From NCBI RefSeq assembly GCF_900096755.1, contig NZ_LT615227.1, positions 770,457 to 834,456 on the forward strand: 64,000 nucleotides of DNA, in the 5' to 3' direction. A program made the position numbers and the translations under genes. Shown here piece by piece: positions 38,634 to 49,034 of this stretch. The first letter of the stretch is position 1. The number at the start of each line of letters is the position of its first letter. Under the pieces are notes generated by a model. It was not told the origin of the DNA, searched no databases, and saw only the letters and a list, made by a program, of their open reading frames with translations. This DNA comes from Polynucleobacter necessarius (GTDB lineage Bacteria; Pseudomonadota; Gammaproteobacteria; Burkholderiales; Burkholderiaceae).

Positions 38634-39548
38634 ATGATGAAGCAAAGAACCATTGCCGCTCCGGTGAAAACCGTGGGAATTGGTTTGCACTCTGGCCGCA
38701 AGGTTACGATATCCATTAAGCCTGCGCCAATAAATTCAGGGGTGCAATTTGTTAGAGTAGATACACCTGAGCAGTCCGTTGTTCCTGCAACTGCTTTGGC
38801 GGTATGCGACACCAGACTTGCCTCCGTCATTCAAAAGGATGGAGTGCGCGTCTCCACGGTTGAGCATCTGTTATCAGCTTGCGCTGGATTGGGTCTTGAA
38901 AATTTATTGATTGAGCTGGATGGTGAAGAAGTGCCCATCATGGATGGGAGTGCTGCATCATTCTTATTCTTGATTGAGTCTGCTGGCATTACCGAGCAAG
39001 ACGCCCCGCGCCAATTTTTAGTGATCAAAAAGCCGATAGAGGTACGTGAGGGCGATAAGCGAGCACGCTTAGAACCTTTCTTCGGATTTAAGTTAGATTT
39101 TACGATTGACTTTAAACATCCGGCCGTTGATAAAACAGGTCAACGATTTATTGTCGATTTTGCAGAACATGCTTACCGCAGTGAAATTGGCCGTGCGCGA
39201 ACTTTTGGATTTGCACATGAAGTTGAAGCATTGCGTGAGATGGGTTTGGCACGCGGCGGAAGTTTAGATAACGCAATTGTTTTAGATGAGCACCGAATTT
39301 TGAATAACGAAGAACTTCGTTATGAAGATGAGTTTGTCCGCCACAAAATCTTGGATGCTATTGGAGATTTGTACCTGATTGGTCACCCAATTGTTGGGGC
39401 TTATGTCGCTGAAAAATCAGGCCATGCCCTCAATAACGCACTGTTACGTAAGCTTTTGGAAGATCCAAGCGCTTACGAAATTAGCCCATTTGCGCAAAAT
39501 AAGGCGCCTGCGGCCTACTCTCAAGAGAGCCAACCACTCTTTTTTTAA
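38634..39548 (+). CDS. lpxC: UDP-3-O-acyl-GlcNAc deacetylase LpxC
   Basis: Zinc enzyme for the committed step of lipid A synthesis. It has 304 residues. [25 protein letters not shown] (zinc His), [20 protein letters not shown] (zinc His/Asp) and the late [19 protein letters not shown] (catalytic His) are all present. Two adjacent ATGs (38634, 38637) could start it. Its position after the ftsZ region is normal. Its retention indicates a lipopolysaccharide outer membrane is still made. Confidence 0.97.
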   Translation: MMKQRTIAAPVKTVGIGLHSGRKVTISIKPAPINSGVQFVRVDTPEQSVVPATALAVCDTRLASVIQKDGVRVSTVEHLLSACAGLGLENLLIELDGEEVPIMDGSAASFLFLIESAGITEQDAPRQFLVIKKPIEVREGDKRARLEPFFGFKLDFTIDFKHPAVDKTGQRFIVDFAEHAYRSEIGRARTFGFAHEVEALREMGLARGGSLDNAIVLDEHRILNNEELRYEDEFVRHKILDAIGDLYLIGHPIVGAYVAEKSGHALNNALLRKLLEDPSAYEISPFAQNKAPAAYSQESQPLFF

Positions 39549-39564
39549 AGTACTAAGTTTTTAG

Positions 39565-40068
39565 CTACTTAGGCTTGTTCTGCAAAAGTCGTTCAACTGC
39601 CTTGCGTAGGTTTGAATCTGGCGCCAATTTATTTAACAAATCTTCCCAGGATTTCTTGGCTACCTCATTGAGGCCTTTAGGTTTTTCGCGTTTTTGAGCG
39701 TCGGGGTGCGGCTTTGCTTCCCATGCTGGGGCGGCAGGCTTTACGCGCACTTTAATGGCACTGCAAACCAGGCCAAATTTTGATAACTCATTGATTAGAC
39801 TGGGTAAAATCTGTTGGAGTCGGCTGGCAATACTAGCGCTACCTACTAGTAAACACAGCTCATTTTGGGCTCCTGAGCGCCATCCGGCCTCAATTTTGGA
39901 GTTCAGGTGTTCTAAGCCCAGCTTTCCTAGGGCTAAGCCAAGGATGGGCTTGAGTTTGGCCAAATCTTCAGTCTTGGCCAAAATACCTCCCAGACCCTCG
40001 GATTCCCGTAGGTAATCTAGCCATTCATGGGCTGCATGCTTGCGGGATGGTTTAGGGCTAAAGTTCAT
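39565..40068 (-). CDS. DciA-like protein (DUF721)
   Basis: Resembles the DUF721/DciA family, members of which load the replicative helicase DnaB in bacteria lacking DnaC. The preferred ATG 40068 gives 167 residues; a TTG at 40116 would extend it. The N-terminal part (about 10-110) has the KH-like DciA layout with NELCLLVGSASIASRLQQ and LPSLINELSKFG. The C-terminal part is Pro/Lys-rich followed by a short helical region ending LLQNKPK. Its place between lpxC and secA is the usual one for this gene in proteobacteria. Divergent from secA with a 54-base gap. Confidence 0.75.
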   Translation of the reverse strand: MNFSPKPSRKHAAHEWLDYLRESEGLGGILAKTEDLAKLKPILGLALGKLGLEHLNSKIEAGWRSGAQNELCLLVGSASIASRLQQILPSLINELSKFGLVCSAIKVRVKPAAPAWEAKPHPDAQKREKPKGLNEVAKKSWEDLLNKLAPDSNLRKAVERLLQNKPK

Positions 40069-40122
40069 AAAAAATGGGGTTGCGGGTGATAAACTCAAGG
40101 ACTTAATTTTCTTCAATATCCC

Positions 40123-42888
40123 ATGGTAATCGGTCTTCTTAAAACCCTGGTCGGCAGTCGTAACGACCGCCTCTTAAAACAGTATCGCAAAGTCGTTGCC
40201 AAGGTTGGCGCTTTTGAAGCTAGCCTGCAATCTTTGGATGACGCTGCGCTCGCAGCCAAAACGGCTGAATTTAAGTCCCGCTTGGCTGCTGGAGAGTCTC
40301 TGGACGATATCACTGCAGAAGCGTTTGCAGTAGTTCGTGAGGCCAGCACTCGCGTTATGAAAATGCGTCACTTTGATGCTCAGATAATGGGGGGCTTAGC
40401 TTTACATCAAGGCAAGATTGCCGAAATGGGTACTGGAGAAGGTAAAACCTTAACTGCTACTCTTCCTGTCTATCTCAATGCATTAACCGGAAAAGGTGTG
40501 CATGTTGTAACGGTGAATGATTACTTGGCGCAGCGAGATGCTGAGTGGATGTCTAAGTTATATAACTTCTTGGGTATGAAAGTTGGTATCAATCTATCTC
40601 AGGTGGATCACACAACCAAGCAAGAAGCTTATGCCGCTGATATTACTTACGGTACAAATAACGAATTTGGATTTGATTATTTGCGCGACAACATGGTTCA
40701 AGATTTGGGCCAACGTGTTCAACGCGGATTGGCTTATGCAATCGTAGACGAAGTTGACTCTATTCTGATTGATGAGGCACGTACGCCTTTGATCATTTCT
40801 GGTCAGGCCGAAGATCATACTGATCTTTATATCAAGATTAATGCATTGCCTGCGCATTTAGAGCGTCAAATTGGTGAAGAAAAAGCCGATGGCACTGGCG
40901 TTGAGAAAGCTGGCGATTACTGGGTTGATGAGAAGTCGCAACAAGTCTATTTGACTGAGCAAGGACATGACAAGGCTGAAGCTATTTTGGTTCAGCTGGG
41001 TGCTTTAAATGACGGCGCTTCTTTGTATGCACCACAAAATATTACCCTGATGCATCACGTGTACGCAGCATTGCGCGCACATACTTTATATGACCGTGAT
41101 CAGCATTACGTTGTTCAAAATAATGAAGTGATTATTGTTGATGAGTTCACAGGTCGCTTAATGCAAGGTCGTCGTTGGTCTGACGGTTTGCACCAAGCGG
41201 TAGAGGCTAAAGAAGGCGTTCCGATTCAGAATGAGAATCAAACCTTAGCCACCATCACTTTCCAAAACTACTTCCGTATGTACGGAAAGTTGTCAGGCAT
41301 GACAGGTACTGCGGATACCGAGGCTTATGAATTCAAGGAAATTTATAACCTTGAAACGGTGGTGATTCCTCCAAACAGAATTAGTCAGCGTAAAGATCGT
41401 CAGGATCAGATTTTTAAATCTTCCCCCGAGCGTTACGATGCAGTTATTAAAGATATTGAAGATTGTTATCAGCGTGGTCAGCCAGTATTGGTTGGTACAA
41501 CGTCGATTGAAAACTCAGAATTAATTGCGGGCTTGCTAGACAAGCGTAAATTGCCTCATCAGGTTTTAAATGCAAAGCAGCATGCCCGTGAAGCTGAGAT
41601 CATTGCGCAAGCTGGTCGCCCAAAAATGATAACGATCGCCACAAACATGGCTGGTCGTGGAACTGATATTGTGCTCGGCGGTAACGTTGGAAAGCAGTCC
41701 TCATTGATTGAGGTGGATGATTCTCTTTCTGATGCAGATAAAGCAAGCAAGATTAAGAAGCTCCAAGACGAGTGGCAGAGCATTCATGATGAAGTTTTAG
41801 CTGCGGGTGGTTTGCACATCATCGGTACTGAGCGTCATGAGAGCCGTCGTATTGACAATCAGTTAAGAGGTCGATCTGGCCGTCAGGGTGATCCAGGATC
41901 TTCCCGCTTTTATCTCTCTTTAGACGATGCACTTTTACGCATTTTTGCGGGCGATCGTTTGCGCGCTGTAATGGAGCGTCTAAAGATGCCGGATGGCGAG
42001 CCAATTGAGGCTGGTATGGTCACGCGCTCTATTGAATCTGCTCAGCGTAAGGTTGAAGGTCGCAATTTTGATATTCGCAAGCAATTGCTGGAATATGACG
42101 ACGTTGCAAATGATCAACGTAAAGAAACTTATCGTTTAAGAAATGAAGTTCTTGAGAGCCAAGATATTGGCGATCTCATCGCAAATTTACGAGAAGATGT
42201 TTTGCGTTCCGTCTGTGATTTTTATGTGCCCACTGAATCCATGGAAGAGCAGTGGGACTTGGCTGGCCTTGAAAATGTGTTGGCGAGCGAATGGGGTCTT
42301 ACTGTAGATCTGAAGAATTGGGTTAAAGCGGCAGATACTGTTGAAGACACTGAGATTGTGGATCGAGTTCTGCAAGCAGCAAAAGATGCTTATGACGCTA
42401 AGGTGCAATTATGTGGTCGTGAGTCATTTGCAGGCTTTGAGCGTTCTGTTTTGCTCTACAGCTTAGACAGTCATTGGCGCGAACATTTGGCGGCATTGGA
42501 TCATTTACGTCAGGGCATTCATTTGCGTGGTTATGCGCAGAAGGATCCTAAGCAAGAATATCGTCGTGAGGCTTTCGAGCTCTATGGTGAATTGCTTGGC
42601 ATTATTAAAAACGATGTTGTGAAAGACATCATGACCGTGCAAATTAGAAGTGCTAGCGAATTAGATCAAGCATCTGAATCAATGAATGATGATCTAGCAA
42701 ATCTTTCTGATGTTCAGTATCAACACGCTGACCCTGATAAAGAGGTTGCTGGTTCAACGGGTGATCGCGGTGCTGCAATTGATATTCAACCAGCGCCAGC
42801 TCGTACCGGTCCTAAGATTGGGCGTAACGATCCATGCACTTGTGGAAGCGGTAAGAAGTACAAGAACTGCTGCGGCACATTGGCCTAA
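40123..42888 (+). CDS. secA: Preprotein translocase ATPase SecA
   Basis: Motor ATPase that drives preproteins through SecYEG. It has 921 residues. The Walker A segment is [11 protein letters not shown], the DEAD-like motif is [15 protein letters not shown], and [13 protein letters not shown] and [13 protein letters not shown] are the NBD2 motifs. The C-terminal [13 protein letters not shown] is the zinc tail that contacts SecB. Intact and followed by a strong terminator. Confidence 0.98.
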   Translation: MVIGLLKTLVGSRNDRLLKQYRKVVAKVGAFEASLQSLDDAALAAKTAEFKSRLAAGESLDDITAEAFAVVREASTRVMKMRHFDAQIMGGLALHQGKIAEMGTGEGKTLTATLPVYLNALTGKGVHVVTVNDYLAQRDAEWMSKLYNFLGMKVGINLSQVDHTTKQEAYAADITYGTNNEFGFDYLRDNMVQDLGQRVQRGLAYAIVDEVDSILIDEARTPLIISGQAEDHTDLYIKINALPAHLERQIGEEKADGTGVEKAGDYWVDEKSQQVYLTEQGHDKAEAILVQLGALNDGASLYAPQNITLMHHVYAALRAHTLYDRDQHYVVQNNEVIIVDEFTGRLMQGRRWSDGLHQAVEAKEGVPIQNENQTLATITFQNYFRMYGKLSGMTGTADTEAYEFKEIYNLETVVIPPNRISQRKDRQDQIFKSSPERYDAVIKDIEDCYQRGQPVLVGTTSIENSELIAGLLDKRKLPHQVLNAKQHAREAEIIAQAGRPKMITIATNMAGRGTDIVLGGNVGKQSSLIEVDDSLSDADKASKIKKLQDEWQSIHDEVLAAGGLHIIGTERHESRRIDNQLRGRSGRQGDPGSSRFYLSLDDALLRIFAGDRLRAVMERLKMPDGEPIEAGMVTRSIESAQRKVEGRNFDIRKQLLEYDDVANDQRKETYRLRNEVLESQDIGDLIANLREDVLRSVCDFYVPTESMEEQWDLAGLENVLASEWGLTVDLKNWVKAADTVEDTEIVDRVLQAAKDAYDAKVQLCGRESFAGFERSVLLYSLDSHWREHLAALDHLRQGIHLRGYAQKDPKQEYRREAFELYGELLGIIKNDVVKDIMTVQIRSASELDQASESMNDDLANLSDVQYQHADPDKEVAGSTGDRGAAIDIQPAPARTGPKIGRNDPCTCGSGKKYKNCCGTLA

Positions 42889-42919
42889 AGGTCTAATAAT
42901 TTACCAAATTGCTTTTTAG

Positions 42920-42946
42920 TGGCTCGGATCTATCCGAGCCATTTTT
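42920..42946 (+). terminator. Intrinsic terminator after secA
   Basis: TGGCTCGGAT (42920-42929) and ATCCGAGCCA (42932-42941) form a stem of 8-10 base pairs followed by TTTTT at 42942-42946, 32 bases after the secA stop. Confidence 0.9.
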
Positions 42947-43061
42947 CTTGGTGAAATCCCTAACCTTTCACTTCGGCGAGCATTTGCCTTATCTGTCATT
43001 ATTTGTGAATGAACTAGTAAGCAGCACTTCTTTTCTTTATTAAATTTACTAAGGGGGCGTC

Positions 43062-43520
43062 ATGGCCGTATCTTTTACTCTCAATGGCAAAGTAGTGAAT
43101 TTTGATGGGGATCCAGAAACCCCAATTCTTTGGGTATTGCGAGATCATCTGGATGTTACGAGTCCAAAGTATGGCTGTGGTGCTGGTTTATGTGGCGCCT
43201 GCACCGTACATCTCGATGGTGCTGCGATTCGTTCATGCTCAACCCCAGTATCAGCTGCTGCTGGCAAGAAAGTGACTAGTCTAGAAGGTTTATCGGCCAA
43301 GGTTGGCAAAGCCCTGCAAGATGCTTGGATTGAATTTGATGTTCCTCAATGTGGTTACTGTCAGACTGGGCAGATGATGTCTGCAGCAGATTTGCTGGCA
43401 AAGAAAAAACAGCCAAGTAGCGATGATATTAAAAATGCTATGAGCGGCAATATTTGTCGCTGCGGCACTTATTCCCGCATAAAGAAAGCAGTAAAACGCG
43501 CTGCTGATAAATTGGCTTAA
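43062..43520 (+). CDS. 2Fe-2S subunit of a xanthine dehydrogenase-family hydroxylase (IorA-like)
   Basis: Small iron-sulfur subunit of a molybdenum hydroxylase, resembling isoquinoline 1-oxidoreductase alpha subunit. It has 152 residues. A plant-type 2Fe-2S site is in CGCGAGLCGACTVHLDG, and a second cluster is in CGYCQTGQMM with ICRCGTY. It passes electrons from the Mo subunit to an acceptor, often a cytochrome c, not found here. AAGGGGGCG precedes the ATG. This gene is intact but its partner downstream is broken, so it is probably an orphan relic. Confidence 0.9.
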   Translation: MAVSFTLNGKVVNFDGDPETPILWVLRDHLDVTSPKYGCGAGLCGACTVHLDGAAIRSCSTPVSAAAGKKVTSLEGLSAKVGKALQDAWIEFDVPQCGYCQTGQMMSAADLLAKKKQPSSDDIKNAMSGNICRCGTYSRIKKAVKRAADKLA

Positions 43521-43534
43521 GAGAGAGGTTGCAT

Positions 43535-45662
43535 ATGAAAAATCATTCTGTAAAAAATTTAGGCCGTCGTCAATTTATTCAGCAGGGGACTGCTTTAACC
43601 GGTGCCTTGGTTATTGGCATGCATCTCCCTTTAACTAGTGAGGCAGCTGTTGGTGACGCTAATAAACCTGCTTTAGCTAACGCTTGGATCCAAATTGCAC
43701 CGAACAATAAAATTACCTTGATATGTGCTCGCTCAGAGATGGGGCAGGACGTTTACACCTCTTTGCCAGCGTTACTTGCCGAGGAATTAAATTTACCCTT
43801 ATCTATGATTCAGGTAGAGATTGCGGGAGTGGCACCGGTATATATCAACGCTATGTTGGGCGGACAAATTACCGGTGGATCAACATCGGTACGCGAAGCA
43901 TTTGATAAATTAAGAACGGCTGGCGCTGCAACACGTGCAGTGCTAGTTCAGGCTGCTGCTCAACGTTGGAATGTGGCAGTTGCTGACTGCAAGGCGATGA
44001 ATGGCAAAGTAATCCACTCGAGTGGCAAGTCGGCAACGTATGGTGAGTTGGCTTCTGATGCGTCTAAGTTGCCATTGCCAGAAAAACCAATCTTGAAATC
44101 TCCAGCCAACTTTATGGTGATTGGCAAGGAGACAATGCGACGTCTGGACACCCCGGTAAAAGTTGCCGGTAAGGCAGTCTATGGGATTGATGTAAAGATC
44201 CCGGGCATGGCGATTGCATCTTTGGCTCAGTGTCCTGTAATTGGTGGCACCCCAACCTCTTATGATGCTTCGGCAACCATGAAGGTTTCGGGCGTCATCA
44301 AAGTCGTTCAGATTTCTGATGGTATTGCGGTGTTAGCAAAAGACTTTTATGCCGCACGCAAGGGTAGGGATGCTCTAAAAATTACTTGGAATGAAGGCCC
44401 TAATGCTGGCTTAAATAACGCAGTAGTTCGTAAAGCGCTTGAGGCAGGCTTGTCTAAAAAGGGTGTTATTGTTAAAACGACTGGGGATGTAAATGCAGTC
44501 GTTGCTGGCGGTAAATCTATTAGCGCAGATTATTTCTTGCCATATTTAGCGCACTCCACTATGGAGCCGGTCAATTGTTCTGCCGATGCCTCAAATGGTA
44601 AATGCAGAATTATTGGACCCATTCAGTTTCAGCAGGGCGGTCAAGCTGTGGCAGCCGCAGCCGCAGGCGTGAAGCCTGAAGACGTCACCATTGAGACCGC
44701 TTTCTTGGGCGGCGGGTTTGGTCGCAAGCTTGAGCTCGACTTTATTCGTCAAGCCGCAGAAATTTCTAAGGCAGCTGGCATGCCGGTGAAGATGCTTTGG
44801 ACTAAAGAGGATGACATCACACATGATTTCTATCGTCCAATGAGTATTCATCGAATGGAGGGTGTGATTGGTTCGAATGGCCAGAGCTTGCCGCAATGAA
44901 GGCGAAGATGGTTTCGCAATCAGTTACGGCACGCGCTTTTCCAGGTTTTGTGAAGGATGGTTTTGATCCTTTCATGGTGGAGAGCTCTGGTAACTTAACT
45001 TACGATATTCCCAACTTGGAAATGACAAACGTGTCATTGAGGGTGCAGGTATTCGGGTTGGATATTGGCGTTCGGTGAGTAATGCGTTAAATGCCTTTGC
45101 AGTCGAGAGTTTTATAGATGAAGCTGCAAAAGCCGCAGGCAAAGATCCGGTTGCCTATCGTATGGCAGCGTTGGCTAGACATCCTAGAGCAAAGGCAGTG
45201 CTTGAGGCTGCCGTGAAGAAGTCTGGTTATACCGCTGGCAGCAAGCGCTTTGGTGTGGCTCAGATGGAGTGTTATGACACTTACTCAGCATGTATTTTGG
45301 AGTTAGATAACGCCGCATCAGAAACTAAGGTGAAAAAAATTACTTTTGTATCAGATTGCGGAATCGCAGTACACCCAGATCAGGCGCGCGCTCAGCTGAT
45401 GGGCGGAGTTGTTTATGGTTTAAGTGCCGCCATGAATAATGCTATTACGATCGAAAATGGCCGTGTACAACAAAATAACTTTAATAATTATCCAAGTTTG
45501 TGTCAAAACCAGGTTCCGGTGATTGAGGCGCATTTGATCCCAAGCCAAGAAAAGCCCGGAGGTTTGGGTGAGGTTGGTGTGCCATTGGTGGCACCAGCTT
45601 TGGTTAATGCAATTTCTGCTGCTACGGGTAAGCGTATTAGGGAATTGCCCGTAAAAGCCTGA
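43535..45662 (+). pseudogene. Molybdopterin subunit of a xanthine dehydrogenase-family hydroxylase, frameshifted twice
   Basis: Large Mo-cofactor subunit, IorB-like. The start ATG 43535 gives a twin-arginine type signal (GRRQFIQQGTALTGALV), so export folded to the periplasm is likely. The first 450 residues are good, with GGQITGGSTSVREAFDKLR and FLGGGFGRKLELDF. A base is lost near 44888-44893 (frame resumes with AMKAKMVSQSVTARAFPGF) and another near 45033-45036 (resumes IEGAGIRVGYWRSVSNALN). The C-terminal part with KPGGLGEVGVPLVAPA is intact to 45662. Adding the pieces gives about 709 residues, near family length. No full protein can be made. Confidence 0.9.
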
Positions 45663-45684
45663 ATGTAGCATTCTGAGAATCAAA

Positions 45685-45718
45685 CAAAGCGCGCCAGATT
45701 CTGGCGCGCTTTGTTTTT
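45685..45718 (+). terminator. Intrinsic terminator after the Mo hydroxylase genes
   Basis: A perfect 14-base inverted repeat: CAAAGCGCGCCAGA (45685-45698) and TCTGGCGCGCTTTG (45700-45713), followed by TTTTT (45714-45718). It lies 22 bases after the stop and 25 bases before argJ. Confidence 0.93.
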
Positions 45719-45743
45719 GGGTCTCATCTACAATTGTCACACT

Positions 45744-46979
45744 ATGACAGTTAACCTACCCCTCCCCTTAAAAGCCGATCTCAAACCAGTTAAAGGTTTC
45801 GAGATGGGTATCGCCGAAGCCGGAATTAAGAAGGTCAATCGCAAGGATCTATTGGTAATGACATTGGCCCCTGGTTCACAGGTAGCCGGCGTTTTTACTT
45901 TGAATCGTTTTTGTGCTGCCCCGGTGCAAGTCTGTCGTGAGCATTTGGCGCAAGAGGGTCGTAAGGGCGAGATTCGGGCGTTGGTGGTCAATACCGGCAA
46001 TGCCAATGCAGGAACTGGCGAGCAGGGGATGAAACATGCCTTGGAAACCTGTGCTGCGCTAGCAAAGGACCTCAAGATTAATCCAGAGCAAATCTTGCCA
46101 TTTTCTACAGGCGTCATTCTGGAGCCCTTGCCGATTGAAAAGATTATTAGTGCGCTGCCACAAGCTGTAAGCAATCTGGGTGAAGACAACTGGTTTGATG
46201 CTGCAGAAGCCATCATGACCACCGACACGCAACCTAAGGCCACTTCAACCACCGCGCAAACACCAGAGGGTTTGGTGACCATTACTGGTATTTGCAAAGG
46301 CGCTGGAATGATTCATCCTAATATGGCAACTATGCTGGGCTTTATTGCCACTGATGCAGGATTTGCACCAGGGCTATTGGGTGAACTTACACGCGAGATT
46401 GCAGGCCTTTCTTTTAATGCCATCACAATTGATGGTGATACATCAACGAACGATTCGTTCATCATCATGGCTACAGGCCAGTCGGCTGTACAAATCAAAT
46501 CTGCCGATGATGCAAGCTACAAAATTGTCCGCGATGCTTTAGTTTCTTTGGCCAGAAAACTCGCGCAAATGATTGTGCGTGATGGTGAAGGTGCAACTAA
46601 GTTCATGACGATTGAAGTGGTGGGTGGGAAGACTTCTGATGAGTGTCGTTTAGTTGCCAAGGCGGTTGCGCACTCTCCATTAGTCAAAACAGCCTTCTTT
46701 GCAAGCGACCCCAATCTAGGTCGAATCCTTGCTGCTATTGGTTACGCAGGCATTACAGACCTAGATGTCAATCGTGTTCAGATGTGGCTCGGAGATGTCT
46801 GGGTTGCTAAGGATGGTGGGCGTAACCCGAGCTATCAAGAAGCGGACGGCCAGAGAGTAATGCAGGCCCCAGAAATTACTGTCAAGATTGATTTAGGTCG
46901 TGGCAGTGCAAGTCAGACAATGTGGACTTGTGATCTTTCTCATGATTACGTTTCTATTAATGCTGACTACCGCTCTTAA
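45744..46979 (+). CDS. argJ: Bifunctional glutamate/ornithine N-acetyltransferase
   Basis: Transfers acetyl from N-acetylornithine to glutamate in the arginine cycle. ATG 45744 gives 411 residues; a longer frame from 45711 would start inside the terminator. The self-cleavage site lies in [14 protein letters not shown] (cut before the Thr, which becomes the nucleophile). [14 protein letters not shown] and [13 protein letters not shown] are family motifs. Whether it also makes acetylglutamate from acetyl-CoA cannot be seen. Intact. Confidence 0.96.
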   Translation: MTVNLPLPLKADLKPVKGFEMGIAEAGIKKVNRKDLLVMTLAPGSQVAGVFTLNRFCAAPVQVCREHLAQEGRKGEIRALVVNTGNANAGTGEQGMKHALETCAALAKDLKINPEQILPFSTGVILEPLPIEKIISALPQAVSNLGEDNWFDAAEAIMTTDTQPKATSTTAQTPEGLVTITGICKGAGMIHPNMATMLGFIATDAGFAPGLLGELTREIAGLSFNAITIDGDTSTNDSFIIMATGQSAVQIKSADDASYKIVRDALVSLARKLAQMIVRDGEGATKFMTIEVVGGKTSDECRLVAKAVAHSPLVKTAFFASDPNLGRILAAIGYAGITDLDVNRVQMWLGDVWVAKDGGRNPSYQEADGQRVMQAPEITVKIDLGRGSASQTMWTCDLSHDYVSINADYRS

Positions 46980-46993
46980 AAGGCCCGCAGATC

Positions 46994-47803
46994 ATGAATG
47001 AAAAACTAGAGCAGCTTTTAAGTCACCTTGAGACATTTTTACCTAAGCCATTAACCGATGAGCAGTGGAAATCTTCTACTGCATTTAGATGGCGTCGTCG
47101 CGATAGTATTTTTGGCAGCATTGGATTCTTGCAGCCAGTCAAGCATGTATCTGACATTACCTTTGATGATTTGCAAAATATTGACCGTCAGCGAGATGCG
47201 ATTCGCGACAACACAAAAAACTTTATTCAAAAGAAGCCCGCCAATAATATTTTGTTGACTGGTGCCAGGGGTACCGGAAAATCCTCTTTAATTAAGGCAA
47301 GTTTGCATGAGTTCGCCAGCCAGGGATTGCGCTTAGTCGAGGTTGAAAAAGAACATTTGGCCGATTTGGCCGGTATCACCGATCTTTTGGCCGAACGGCC
47401 AGAGCGCTTCATCATATTTTGTGATGACCTCTCCTTTGAAGATGGGGGGTCTGGCTATAAATCTATGAAATCCGCCTTGGACGGATCTGTTTCAGCTCAG
47501 GTGGACAATATTTTGATTTATGCCACTTCCAACAGGCGCCATTTATTGCCTGAATACATGAGGGACAACGAGGGCTACGTTCATAGTGATGATGGGGAAA
47601 TTCATCCTGGTGAAGTGGTTGAGGAAAAAATTTCTTTATCTGAGCGTTTTGGATTGTGGCTATCTTTTTATCCACCCAAACAAGATGAATATCTTGCCAT
47701 CGTTGCGCATTTTGGTTTGACTGCGGCGCAAATCGAAGCTGCTCGTTCAGAAGCTTTGGTTTGGGCATTAGAGCGTGGCTCACGTTCAGGTCGCGTTGCT
47801 TGA
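46994..47803 (+). CDS. DUF815 family P-loop ATPase, C-terminally truncated by TGA
   Basis: A AAA-type ATPase of unknown function, widely found beside mutT or argJ in betaproteobacteria. It has 269 residues. Walker A is LTGARGTGKSSLIKA, the Walker B-like motif is FIIFCDDLSFE, and ATSNRRHLLPEYM matches the family sensor segment. The frame ends SGRVA then TGA (47801-47803). The same frame continues with QFAKHWAGSQA to a second TGA at 47837-47839. Homologues have Trp at the first TGA, so a TGG to TGA change has removed about 12 terminal residues. Most of the protein is intact and may still work. Confidence 0.88.
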   Translation: MNEKLEQLLSHLETFLPKPLTDEQWKSSTAFRWRRRDSIFGSIGFLQPVKHVSDITFDDLQNIDRQRDAIRDNTKNFIQKKPANNILLTGARGTGKSSLIKASLHEFASQGLRLVEVEKEHLADLAGITDLLAERPERFIIFCDDLSFEDGGSGYKSMKSALDGSVSAQVDNILIYATSNRRHLLPEYMRDNEGYVHSDDGEIHPGEVVEEKISLSERFGLWLSFYPPKQDEYLAIVAHFGLTAAQIEAARSEALVWALERGSRSGRVA

Positions 47804-47851
47804 CAATTTGCAAAACACTGGGCTGGCTCACAAGCTTGATGATGTTTCTTT

Positions 47852-48268
47852 ATGGGTGAAATCAATCGACCCATTACTGTTGTTGCCGCAGGAATATTGA
47901 TTGATTCTGAAGGGCGCTATCTTTTGGGTCAAAGGCCTGAAGGTAAACCATACGCCGGCTATTGGGAGGTTCCTGGTGGCAAAGTGGAAAAAGGAGAAAC
48001 CGTTTTTCAAGCGCTCCAACGAGAACTTCAAGAAGAACTTGGAATTGATATTCGCTCTAGTGAAGAATTAACTGTTCTTGAGCATGACTATCCACATGCG
48101 TATGTGCGTCTTTATGTCAGCATTATCAGGGAGTGGACTGGTACCCCGAGGGGTTGTGAGGGTCAGGCACTTTCTTGGGAGTTAATTGCATCAGATCCGC
48201 CTAGCGTAGAGCCTTTGCTACCGGCCGCCTGGCCAATGCTAGAGTGCCTTAGAAGGTCTTTAGCTTAA
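47852..48268 (+). CDS. mutT: 8-oxo-dGTP diphosphatase, MutT/NUDIX
   Basis: Removes oxidised guanine nucleotides from the pool. It has 138 residues. The NUDIX box reads GGKVEKGETVFQALQRELQE followed by ELGID, with all metal-binding glutamates. The start ATG 47852 lies 12 bases after the ancestral stop of the DUF815 gene. Ribosome loading may have depended on translation of that gene, and the early TGA now stops translation 48 bases short of it. It is convergent with zapD, sharing 4 bases. Confidence 0.92.
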   Translation: MGEINRPITVVAAGILIDSEGRYLLGQRPEGKPYAGYWEVPGGKVEKGETVFQALQRELQEELGIDIRSSEELTVLEHDYPHAYVRLYVSIIREWTGTPRGCEGQALSWELIASDPPSVEPLLPAAWPMLECLRRSLA

Positions 48269-49017
48269 AGCTGGCAAAGCGCTAGCTTGAAAGGCACATT
48301 GGCATTCACAAGCTGCGCATTTTTTTCGCGATCGGACTTTAAGAAGCGTACTGAGAGTAGATATTTATTGGCGCTAATCTCGGAAAAAAAAGTGTTGTCT
48401 TCAACAGCAATACGCATCAGTTGATACACCTTGCCCGATGGCGCTTGCTGAAAAGATCCATTGTGAGCCACAACATCTTTAGCCTCACCGGATTGACGTA
48501 AGAGCCTTAAAAATAATTGACAAGCTTCGTGCCATGGCAAAATCGGCTTAATGTAATTTTCTAAAAGATCGCGACGTTCACTTGATGGACTATTTTTCCA
48601 TGCGTGATAACTTGGAAGATCAGTTGGGCTTGTGCCACCAGGAATATTCAATCGTGTGCGAATTCCGTTGAGCCATTCACTTTCAGTGATGGCAGAATTT
48701 GGTCTTCCTGCGGATTGATTAATACTACTTGCAACACTATCAATTTCAGCAAGAATCTGGGACAGCGCTTCTTGGTCTACTTTTTGTGATGACTTAAGAC
48801 CATTCAAAGCGTACTTCTGACGTTTAAATTCTTTAAGCAGTAAGGATTTAATATCGCCGCGTGCACCAATGTCACCAAGATCAAACAAAATGGCAATTGC
48901 ATTGTGATGAAGTTCTGGATCATCCGAGCGTGTGAAGTGGTTGAAACGGGCGAACAAATACTCCAGTCGAAGCATGCTTCGAACTAATTCGTTGAAGGGG
49001 TATTCGTAAACAATCAC
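48265..49017 (-). CDS. zapD: Cell division protein ZapD
   Basis: Cytoplasmic protein that cross-links FtsZ filaments by binding the FtsZ C-terminal tail. It has 250 residues. YEYPFNELVRSMLRLEYLF is the family N-terminus, and LPWHEACQLFLRLLRQSG is conserved. Its target tail is present in FtsZ at 37971. It follows coaE by 17 bases in the set pilus genes - coaE - zapD, the usual order in betaproteobacteria. Confidence 0.94.
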   Translation of the reverse strand: MIVYEYPFNELVRSMLRLEYLFARFNHFTRSDDPELHHNAIAILFDLGDIGARGDIKSLLLKEFKRQKYALNGLKSSQKVDQEALSQILAEIDSVASSINQSAGRPNSAITESEWLNGIRTRLNIPGGTSPTDLPSYHAWKNSPSSERRDLLENYIKPILPWHEACQLFLRLLRQSGEAKDVVAHNGSFQQAPSGKVYQLMRIAVEDNTFFSEISANKYLLSVRFLKSDREKNAQLVNANVPFKLALCQL

Positions 49018-49034
49018 AAGCCCATATTCTATGG

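Noticed and set aside
16019..47803. Reassignment of TAG or TGA to Trp, since three stops replace Trp codons
   Set aside because: TAG and TGA end many intact genes here (TAG for ychF, ddlB and ogt; TGA for ftsI and murE), another stop replaces Arg, and most other lesions are frameshifts.
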